Assembly: GCA_024643595.1 (NCBI GenBank)
Contig: JAHEMS010000282.1
Span: 1 to 5,341, forward strand
Length of the DNA stretch: 5,341 nucleotides
Direction: 5' to 3'
Origin: Bacteroidota bacterium
GTDB lineage: Bacteria > Bacteroidota > Bacteroidia > Cytophagales > Cyclobacteriaceae
The notes under the pieces were generated by a model. It did not search any database. It was not told the origin of the DNA and saw only the letters and a program-made list of their open reading frames with translations. How positions within the stretch are numbered: position 1 is the stretch's first letter; each line of letters opens with the position of its first letter. The translations under genes and the position numbers were made by a program. Below are positions 1 through 5,341 of this stretch, piece by piece.

Positions 1-48
1 ATCTGCATATTCCTTACGAAGTTGGTCAATAAACCGTTTGTCTTCCAT
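1..48 (-). CDS. 5' end of an unidentified gene, cut by the left edge
   Basis: An ATG on the minus strand overlaps the stop codon of the upstream oxidoreductase by one base (TAATG). It opens a frame that stays open for 16 codons to the edge, reading MEDKRFIDQLRKEYAD. A GGAG lies six bases before the ATG, and the stop/start overlap is the usual arrangement for translational coupling, so I take this as a real gene start. The visible peptide is charged and has no signal peptide, which suggests a cytoplasmic product, unlike its exported neighbours. Sixteen residues are too few to assign a family and I do not recognise it. Confidence 0.55.
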   Translation of the reverse strand, partial: MEDKRFIDQLRKEYAD

Positions 49-1457
49 TATAAACTCCAGCCATTTCGATATTCACGTTTTACAAACGCATTCGCTTCAT
101 CGAAGTTGGTGATCTTCATATTGCGGGCATCCCAAAGGAGTTTCTTTCTTCCTGGAAATCCATTCTCGAGGCGCATACCATGGCTGCGAATGGCCAGGTT
201 ACCCATCAACACCGCTTCTGTAAAAGGCCCCGCGTATTCAAATGGTGAACTGAGTTCTCTCTTACCATAGCCGGCAATGCAAGCATCCACCCATTCGGTA
301 TAATGTCCATTTTCCGCACCGATAATTCGTGGAATGGTTTGCTTGGGCAATGTTATTTCCTGCATACGTGCGGTAGGAAGAAGGACAGGGGCTGCATTGT
401 AATTACCGATCAACTTTCCTTTGGTTCCTTCAAAGATGTATCCATTACCTAAGTCACCGCCGCCCATTACTTCGTCAGGTAATAATTCTTCCGGACGCTT
501 TGGAACCAGGCCACCATCCATCCACGTCAACGTGATATTGCCCTTTCCATCTGTTCGAGGAAACTTCATGTGAATGATAGAAGAAGCGGGACAGCTATCT
601 TTATAATCTGCCATTTGGAATGGGCCAGACCAAGCGGTCGTTGCACTGCATTCCACTTCAGATGGATAATCAATGGGTAAAATACGAAAAGCAGGATCCA
701 TGATATGACAAGCCATATCACCCAGTGCTCCCGTGCCAAAATTCCACCAGCCTCGCCAGTTGAATGGATGGTAGGCAGGATTGTATTCTACCTCTTTAGC
801 AGGTCCCAACCATAAATCCCAATCCAGTTCCTTGGGCACTTCGTGTTTTCCGGTTGGTGCAGGAACGCCTTGAGGCCATACAGGCCGGTTTGACCAGGTA
901 AGCACATTCGTGACATCACCAATTAATCCGGCATCCACCCACTCTTTGGCAGTTCTTACATAGTCGGCAGACGCAAATTGATTTCCCATCTGGGTAACCA
1001 CTTTGTATTTTTTGGCAGCTTCAGTGAGGATGCGCGCTTCATAGATATCATGCGTTAACGGCTTTTGTACATAAACGTGTTTGCCTCGTTGCATCGCAGC
1101 CATAGCTGCTACGGCATGGGTGTGATCGGCCGTAGAAACAGAAACCGCGTCAATGTGCTTGGCTTCCTTATCGAGCATTACCCGAAAGTCTTTGTAATAT
1201 TTTGCGTCCGGAAAATTCGTTCTCGACTCAACAGCTTGTCGTTCATCGATATCACAGAGAAAAGAAATTTTCGATTTGGTATTTTTAGCAATACCAGAAA
1301 CGTCCACCCGGCCTTTACCGCCAACACCAATACCAGCTACATACAAAGTGTCGCTTGGGGCACGGTGACCAGGGCCCCCAATGACAAAGCGCGGTACGAT
1401 GGAAAAGGCTGCAACGCCAGCGGTGGCTTTTTTAATAAAACTTCTTCTTGATATCAT
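48..1457 (-). CDS. Tat-exported Gfo/Idh/MocA-family oxidoreductase (paralog A)
   Basis: A 469-residue NAD(P)-dependent sugar/polyol dehydrogenase of the Gfo/Idh/MocA type. The N-terminus carries a twin-arginine signal, SRRSFIK at residues 3-9, then a hydrophobic stretch ending near VPRFVIGG. No clear AxA cleavage site is seen, so the signal may be kept or cut poorly. The Rossmann fold starts near residue 39 with GIGVGGKG (42-49), and an acidic CDIDE follows at 68-72. The usual EKP motif reads QKP at 131-133; the Lys is kept and Glu is replaced by Gln. GNQ (158-160), PVWPQG (192-197) and GALGDMACH with Asp247 and His251 fit the substrate-side C-terminal domain. The start is fixed by the Tat motif. 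The substrate is unknown; relatives act on sugars, inositols or keto-glycosides. It lies downstream of a close paralog, from which an intrinsic terminator separates it, and it overlaps the next gene by one base. Confidence 0.9.
   Translation of the reverse strand: MISRRSFIKKATAGVAAFSIVPRFVIGGPGHRAPSDTLYVAGIGVGGKGRVDVSGIAKNTKSKISFLCDIDERQAVESRTNFPDAKYYKDFRVMLDKEAKHIDAVSVSTADHTHAVAAMAAMQRGKHVYVQKPLTHDIYEARILTEAAKKYKVVTQMGNQFASADYVRTAKEWVDAGLIGDVTNVLTWSNRPVWPQGVPAPTGKHEVPKELDWDLWLGPAKEVEYNPAYHPFNWRGWWNFGTGALGDMACHIMDPAFRILPIDYPSEVECSATTAWSGPFQMADYKDSCPASSIIHMKFPRTDGKGNITLTWMDGGLVPKRPEELLPDEVMGGGDLGNGYIFEGTKGKLIGNYNAAPVLLPTARMQEITLPKQTIPRIIGAENGHYTEWVDACIAGYGKRELSSPFEYAGPFTEAVLMGNLAIRSHGMRLENGFPGRKKLLWDARNMKITNFDEANAFVKREYRNGWSL
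55..58 (-). promoter_or_regulatory. Shine-Dalgarno-like GGAG before the left-edge gene
   Basis: On the minus strand GGAG sits six bases upstream of the ATG at 48-46, inside the last codons of the upstream gene (its Trp-Ser region). It is the only clear SD-like motif at a gene start in this window; the other visible starts have AT-rich leaders. It supports the start chosen for the partial gene, although this GGAG also falls in coding sequence and could be coincidental. Confidence 0.4.
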
Positions 1458-1486
1458 TCTTTATGGGGAAAGGCTAAACGATAGTT

Positions 1487-1522
1487 AAAAATAAAAGTCC
1501 TGAGGTAAACGGTCAGGACTTT
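1487..1522 (-). terminator. Rho-independent terminator after paralog B
   Basis: On the minus strand a perfect 10-bp stem (AAAGTCCTGA paired with TCAGGACTTT, arms at 1513-1522 and 1494-1503) encloses a 9-base loop. It is followed at once by a T-rich tail, TTTTATTTTT counting the last base of the stem region. It begins about 18 bases after the stop codon of the upstream oxidoreductase, the classic position and form of an intrinsic terminator. On the plus strand the stem is followed only by TTCTTT-like sequence, so the minus direction is the strong one. It lies only 29 bases before the start codon of paralog A. Confidence 0.87.
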
Positions 1523-1539
1523 CTTTACTGGTCTTACAT

Positions 1540-2958
1540 TTATAGGCTATATCCTTCTCGGTATGTTCGCTTTACAAATTGATTGGCTTCATCGAAGTTG
1601 GTGATTTTCATGTTTGGCCCATCCCACAATAGCTTAATGTATCTACCTGGATAATCAAACTGATCAGGTCTTCCGTTTGGTTTATGCTTACGAATATCAT
1701 AGCTGCGAAGAGCAAGATTACCCATCAGGATACTTTCCGTAAGAGGACCTGCCAACGCAAAATCAGAACTCAATTCAGTTTTGCCATAACCGGCAATGCA
1801 ACCATCTACCCATTGTAAATAATGTCCTTCTGGCACACGCGCCAATTTTTGAGGCACATTCACATCTTTGGTTTTGCTGGTTGGAAGTAATTGTGGATTA
1901 ATACCATACGTGCCACACATCATCTTGCCTTTGGTTCCAATCAATAATACTCCATTACCACCATCACCAAAAACTTCATTGGGTCCAAGTTCTTCAGGAC
2001 GTTCTGGCTGGATGCCACCATCCATCCAATGAAATTTGACAGCTGGTTTTCCATCCGCGGCAGGGAACTTCAAAGTAATGTGAGAAGAAGGAGGACAACT
2101 TTCAGGAAAATAGCCACTTTTGAATTCATCCACATACACACTGCCGACACTGCACTCCACTTCAGTGGGATAACCAAGGCCGAGCGTACGGAATGCAGGT
2201 TCAATAATATGACATGCCATATCGCCTAGCGCACCGGTGCCGTAATCCCACCAACCACGCCAGTTGAAGGGTATCAACTTATCAATATAATCTTTAGAAG
2301 GAGCCGTGCCGAGCCAGAGATTCCAATCCAGTTCTTTAGGCACTTCTGCTGTTTGATTTGACCAAGGAATGCCCTGTGGCCATACGGGTCGGTTTGTCCA
2401 GCAGTAAACCGTGTTTACATCCCCAATCAGACCGGCATCAAACCATTCGCGCATTTGTCGAACGCCATTACCGGATGCTCCCTGGTTGCCCATCTGGGTT
2501 ACCACTTTGTATTTCTTTGCCGCTTCAGTGAGCATCCTTGCCTCATAGATGTCGTGTGTAAGTGGCTTCTGAACATAAACGTGTTTTCCTAATTTCATCG
2601 CGGCCATTGCTTGCACAGCGTGCATGTGATCAGGCGTGGAGACAGACACCGCATCAATGTGCTTATGTTCCGCTTCGAGCATTTTGCGATAGTCTTTATA
2701 GTATTTTGCCTGTGGAAAATTCTTCACCGAGTTGGCGGCCCTGCGATCGTCAACATCGCATAAAATGGATATGGTTGCATTAGGACTTTTTGCAAAGCTG
2801 GCAATATCACTTTCGCCTTTACCTCCTACACCAATACCGGCAATGTAAAGTTTGTCACTGGGAGCCACAAACCCTTTGCCTAACACGTGACGAGGCACAA
2901 TGGTAACAGCGGCTGCGGCAAGTCCTACATTCTTAATAAAATTTCTTCTGGAGGTCAT
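1540..2958 (-). CDS. Tat-exported Gfo/Idh/MocA-family oxidoreductase (paralog B)
   Basis: A 472-residue relative of paralog A; by eye well over half the positions match along the whole length. The twin-arginine motif SRRNFIK is at residues 3-9, followed by an Ala-rich hydrophobic core ending near VPRHVLG. The nucleotide-binding loop GIGVGGKG is at 41-48 and CDVDD at 67-71. The EKP motif is again QKP (130-132). GNQ is at 157-159, PVWPQG at 191-196, and GALGDMACH gives Asp246 and His250 as the likely active-site pair in the C-terminal domain. B has about ten extra residues near 433-445 (KHKPNGRPDQ) compared with A. The 52-base leader has no SD motif, but the Tat motif directly after the ATG fixes the start. 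It follows the subunit-3-like gene on the same strand and ends at a strong terminator, so it is probably the last gene of the main transcript with the GMC pair. The substrate cannot be read from the sequence. Confidence 0.9.
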   Translation of the reverse strand: MTSRRNFIKNVGLAAAAVTIVPRHVLGKGFVAPSDKLYIAGIGVGGKGESDIASFAKSPNATISILCDVDDRRAANSVKNFPQAKYYKDYRKMLEAEHKHIDAVSVSTPDHMHAVQAMAAMKLGKHVYVQKPLTHDIYEARMLTEAAKKYKVVTQMGNQGASGNGVRQMREWFDAGLIGDVNTVYCWTNRPVWPQGIPWSNQTAEVPKELDWNLWLGTAPSKDYIDKLIPFNWRGWWDYGTGALGDMACHIIEPAFRTLGLGYPTEVECSVGSVYVDEFKSGYFPESCPPSSHITLKFPAADGKPAVKFHWMDGGIQPERPEELGPNEVFGDGGNGVLLIGTKGKMMCGTYGINPQLLPTSKTKDVNVPQKLARVPEGHYLQWVDGCIAGYGKTELSSDFALAGPLTESILMGNLALRSYDIRKHKPNGRPDQFDYPGRYIKLLWDGPNMKITNFDEANQFVKRTYREGYSL

Positions 2959-2971
2959 GATTTTAAAAATC
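2959..2971. repeat. AT-rich palindrome at the start of paralog B
   Basis: Six-base arms GATTTT and AAAATC flank one central base, directly against the ATG of the downstream oxidoreductase. It could be an operator half-site pair or a weak hairpin over the translation start. In an AT-rich leader a palindrome this short is not unlikely by chance, so I give it little weight. Confidence 0.25.
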
Positions 2972-3010
2972 TGGTTAATAACACATAATCATCAGGAGCG
3001 TGCAGATGCT

Positions 3011-3661
3011 TTATGAATCAAACTTCACACTTTCATTCAAGGTGCGCTCATCGTACTTCATACCATATTGTTCCAATACTTCCTGAGGAACACCATCCCA
3101 TTGATTGGGCTTGTTTCCAGCGTATCCCAAATCTTTGATGCCGATTTCACTGGTAAAGAATCCTGTTGCCGTGAGATCGCGTAGCTTGTTGAAAAATGCC
3201 ACGCCTTGCTGCATTTCTGGTTTTGCTTTTTCAGGAAAGGCAATTTCATCAACCATTTCAATTTGTTGGGTAGCGCTACAGGAAGCAAAATCAGCGTTGT
3301 AGCGTTTCAGACATTGTATGTCCAGCCATTTGAGTCCGCCTCGGAGAGGAACCTGGTGATGCGGCATATCTTTTACAATGAACTCGATGAACTCAGGTAC
3401 CTTGGCATCCGTTGCCGAACCGGAGACATCATCTTTCGGGATAATGATATCGACCAGGATTCTGATGGTCTTCATTTCGTGTTCATCAAAGAATGTTTCA
3501 CTCAGCAGTTTTTGCTCACGGACCAATTCTTCCGGAGTGCGGTCAATGGTGAAGGCAGGAGCTTTCGCGACTTCTTGTTTTGGCGTTTCACATCCTTGCA
3601 AAATCGCGGTGGCACCAAGTGATCCAGCCGCTAATGTTTTTAAATATTTTCTTCTATCCAT
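3011..3661 (-). CDS. Gluconate 2-dehydrogenase subunit 3-like protein, Tat/lipoprotein signal
   Basis: A 216-residue small subunit of a membrane-associated flavoprotein dehydrogenase (Gluconate_2-dh3 type). The N-terminus MDRRKYLK is a twin-arginine-like motif, followed by a short hydrophobic core and a lipobox LQGC with Cys24, so the mature protein is probably lipid-anchored. The domain runs from about residue 57 to 195: the helix FFDEHEMKTIRILVDIIIP, an Asp/Ser/Thr-rich loop with AKVPEFIEFIV, LRGGLKWLD, FFNKLRDLT, and the C-terminal GYAGNKPNQWDG segment typical of the family. In known systems this subunit has no redox cofactor; it partners the GMC catalytic subunit and supplies its Tat signal. 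The GMC gene lies immediately upstream, 80 bases away, which fits this pairing. There is no SD motif before the ATG, only an ACTA/CTA-repeat leader. The start is supported by the signal peptide. Confidence 0.88.
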   Translation of the reverse strand: MDRRKYLKTLAAGSLGATAILQGCETPKQEVAKAPAFTIDRTPEELVREQKLLSETFFDEHEMKTIRILVDIIIPKDDVSGSATDAKVPEFIEFIVKDMPHHQVPLRGGLKWLDIQCLKRYNADFASCSATQQIEMVDEIAFPEKAKPEMQQGVAFFNKLRDLTATGFFTSEIGIKDLGYAGNKPNQWDGVPQEVLEQYGMKYDERTLNESVKFDS

Positions 3662-3685
3662 AGTAGTAGTTAGTAAAAGAATTTT

Positions 3686-3729
3686 GGTAACAAAACGGGT
3701 AAGGGATTTTACGAAACGCTTTTGTTACC
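3686..3729. repeat. Perfect 10-bp inverted repeat between the GMC gene and its small subunit
   Basis: Arms GGTAACAAAA (3686-3695) and TTTTGTTACC (3720-3729) are exact reverse complements around a 24-base spacer, which itself contains a GTAA/TTAC pair (3699-3702 and 3709-3712). The element fills half of the 80-base gap. No T-run follows it on the minus strand, so it does not look like an intrinsic terminator. It could be an operator for a dimeric regulator, or an mRNA hairpin that stabilises the GMC message or sets the ratio of the two subunits. The role is inferred; the symmetry is directly visible. Confidence 0.6.
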
Positions 3730-3741
3730 TTCTTGTATCAA

Positions 3742-5341
3742 TTAAATATTTTGTTTTTTTAACTCATCAATTATAAATTCACTTGCTCTCATCGATAACG
3801 CGAGGATCGTCCAGGTCGGATTTTTATCAGCCTGAGATACAAACGGTCCACCATCAACCACAAAGAGATTTTTAACGTCATGAGCCTGGTTATTCGCATT
3901 GACCACTGATTTTTTGGGATCACTACCCATTCGGGTAGTACCGACTTCGTGAATAATACGTCCAGGCGCAGCAAGGCCATAGTCATTTTCAGGCCCATCA
4001 TTGTTTCCATAGGTAATAACGCCCCCCATATTGTCAATGATTTCAGCAAAAGTTTCTTTCATGTGTTTGGCCTGCTTAATTTCATAGTCACTCCAGTTAT
4101 AGTGGAAACGTAATACAGGGATACCGAATTTGTCTACTGTGGTTGGATCGATCTCGCAATAGTTGTCTTCACGGGCTACTGCTTCACCACGTCCCGACAT
4201 GCCTATATGAGCGCCATAGAAATAACGATAGTCATCCTTTAATGAAGCACCGTATCCTCCGCCTCTTACTTGCCCGTCACGCCCAGGAAATTTTCCATTA
4301 GTGTTTTGCATTCCTCCTCCGAAACCATAGCCCGGCATACCCATGCCTCCGCCATATTCGATGTGATATCCACGTGGGAAATCAAGCTTCTTGTTATCTA
4401 ACCACCATGGAGTATACACGTGCATGCCTCCGACACCATCTTCGTTATAACGCTTGCGCCCAACTAATTTCGGAAGGATGCCGCCCATGGAAGCTCCCGT
4501 GGAGTCATGCAGGTATTTGCCCACCACGCCACTCGAGTTGCCCAATCCATTAGGGAATTTGGAAGACTTCGAATTGAGTAAAAGTCGAGCCGATTCACAG
4601 GCACTCGCAGCCAGAATAACTACTTTGGCATTAACCGTGTATTCCTGCTTGTCATCTTTATTCACAAATGAAATACCGGTGGCTTTACCAGCTGAGTTGG
4701 TAATCACTTCCCGTGCCATCGCGTTAGGGATTACATCCACATTACCGGTGTTCATCGCGGGTTTAACCAATACGGAAGATGAAGAGAAGTCGCCATAAAC
4801 CGTACAACCGCGATTACACTGAGAACAGAAGAAACAGGAACCTCTTTCCTTGTTGATGGGCCGGGTAAGGATTGACAATCGGGAAGGGATAACAGGTATG
4901 TTTAATTTATTACCAGCATCTTTTATAAAGAGTTCATGCAGGCGCGGTTTAGGAGGTGGAAGAAAGATACTGTCAGGATCGTTGGGAAGATTTTCCTTTG
5001 ATCCGAATACACCAATGAGTTGATCAACTTTATCGTAATAGGGAGCGACATCATCATAGCTGATCGGCCAATTGTCGCCCAGGCCATCAGTGTCTTTTCG
5101 TTTAAAATCTTTTGGTCCGAAGCGCAATGAAATTCTTCCCCAGTGGTTGGTTCTTCCCCCTAGCATACGTGAGCGGAACCAATCAAACTTGGTTCCATCT
5201 TTATGGGTGTATGGTTCACCCTCCAATTCCCATCCGCCATAGGCGGCATCAAAATCACCGAAGTTTCGATACACGGTGCTGGCACCTCTTCGTGGAGATT
5301 CCCACGGCCACTTTAATTGGGTCACGTTTTTCGCAGGATCA
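3742..5341 (-). CDS. GMC-family FAD-dependent oxidoreductase, N-terminus beyond the right edge
   Basis: The frame stays open to the edge (DPAKN precedes the GTG at 5325-5323), so 532 residues are visible. The N-terminal GxGxxG FAD loop, probably some 40-50 residues, is missing, and the GTG is an internal Val codon. Numbered from the first full codon: GGRTNHWG (61-68) is the FAD-contacting GMC motif; VVILAASACESARLLL (240-255) is the second family signature; IIHEVGTTRMG holds the likely catalytic His464; and KNPTWTILALSMR holds its partner Asn507, a His-Asn pair as in several GMC oxidases. Cys169, Cys172, Cys175 and Cys179 form a CxxCxxCxxxC cluster, recalling the Fe-S region of FAD-dependent glucose and fructose dehydrogenases. 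A Gly/Tyr/Met-rich segment lies at about 329-363. It probably oxidises a sugar or glycoside at the envelope, passing electrons on rather than to oxygen, with the adjacent subunit-3-like protein as partner. The substrate is unknown. Confidence 0.9.
   Translation of the reverse strand, partial: DPAKNVTQLKWPWESPRRGASTVYRNFGDFDAAYGGWELEGEPYTHKDGTKFDWFRSRMLGGRTNHWGRISLRFGPKDFKRKDTDGLGDNWPISYDDVAPYYDKVDQLIGVFGSKENLPNDPDSIFLPPPKPRLHELFIKDAGNKLNIPVIPSRLSILTRPINKERGSCFFCSQCNRGCTVYGDFSSSSVLVKPAMNTGNVDVIPNAMAREVITNSAGKATGISFVNKDDKQEYTVNAKVVILAASACESARLLLNSKSSKFPNGLGNSSGVVGKYLHDSTGASMGGILPKLVGRKRYNEDGVGGMHVYTPWWLDNKKLDFPRGYHIEYGGGMGMPGYGFGGGMQNTNGKFPGRDGQVRGGGYGASLKDDYRYFYGAHIGMSGRGEAVAREDNYCEIDPTTVDKFGIPVLRFHYNWSDYEIKQAKHMKETFAEIIDNMGGVITYGNNDGPENDYGLAAPGRIIHEVGTTRMGSDPKKSVVNANNQAHDVKNLFVVDGGPFVSQADKNPTWTILALSMRASEFIIDELKKQNI

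Noticed and set aside
22..270. Plus-strand open frame near the left edge
   Set aside because: Antisense to the conserved C-terminus of paralog A and to the start of the left-edge gene; no independent support.
1065..1451. Plus-strand open frame of 128 codons opposite paralog A
   Set aside because: Antisense to the well-supported Tat signal and Rossmann region; the translation has no recognisable domain and no promoter or ribosome site is evident.
1534..1542. TAA-ATG-TAA just after paralog B, read as a minimal start-stop ORF
   Set aside because: It is more simply a tandem in-frame stop before the terminator; there is no sign of ribosome-based regulation.
3206..3622. Plus-strand open frame of 138 codons
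   Set aside because: It lies wholly antisense to the subunit-3-like gene, has no family features, and another plus-strand frame (3378-3776) overlaps it. It is a by-product of the real gene's codon pattern.
3686..3729. Inverted repeat as a terminator of the GMC gene
   Set aside because: The stem is AT-rich with a 24-base loop, and on the minus strand it is followed by AAAATTC, not a T-run. It is kept as a regulatory or structural repeat instead.
3662..3741. Bacteroidota-type promoter (TTTG ... TAnnTTTG) before the subunit-3-like gene
   Set aside because: TACCCGTTTTG is reminiscent of the -7 element but has the wrong internal spacing, and no matching -33 element lies at the right distance.
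4454..4798. Plus-strand open frame of 114 codons opposite the GMC gene
   Set aside because: Fully inside a conserved coding region on the other strand, with no protein-like features of its own.
5323..5325. GTG as start codon of the GMC gene
   Set aside because: The frame is open upstream to the window edge, and a start here would remove the FAD-binding GxGxxG region every GMC enzyme needs. It is an internal Val codon.

Overview
The window looks like chromosomal DNA from a Bacteroidota bacterium, probably of the Cytophagales/Chitinophagales type. This is inferred from the protein families and their wording, the moderate-to-low GC, and AT-rich leaders that mostly lack Shine-Dalgarno sequences. 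It is not proven by any marker gene. All recognisable genes lie on the minus strand and are read from the right edge to the left edge. There are no RNA genes, mobile elements or CRISPR arrays, and every gap is under 100 bases.

In order of transcription: (1) a GMC-family FAD oxidoreductase whose N-terminus lies beyond the right edge (3742-5341); (2) a small gluconate 2-dehydrogenase subunit-3-like protein with a Tat/lipoprotein signal (3011-3661), separated from the first gene by a gap holding a perfect 10-bp inverted repeat; (3) a Tat-signal Gfo/Idh/MocA oxidoreductase (1540-2958); (4) a strong intrinsic terminator (1487-1522); (5) a second, paralogous Tat-signal Gfo/Idh/MocA oxidoreductase (48-1457); (6) the first 16 codons of another gene, whose ATG overlaps the preceding stop codon (1-48).

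Together this reads as an envelope-targeted sugar-oxidation module. The GMC flavoprotein and its small subunit resemble the pair used by gluconate, fructose and glucoside-3 dehydrogenases. In those systems the Tat-bearing small subunit carries the catalytic subunit across the membrane and electrons leave through a cytochrome c. The two Gfo/Idh/MocA proteins are nicotinamide-dependent sugar or polyol dehydrogenases that would also be exported folded. A plausible shared pathway is oxidation and reduction of glycosides or sugars, for instance 3-keto-sugar chemistry, but nothing in the sequence fixes a substrate. No cytochrome c, transporter, regulator or glycoside hydrolase is visible here.

The points most worth a second look are the terminator between the two paralogs, which leaves almost no room for a separate promoter; the Glu-to-Gln change in the EKP motif of both paralogs; the four-cysteine cluster in the GMC protein; and the inverted repeat between the GMC gene and its partner. 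I see no convincing evidence of a wholly new system.
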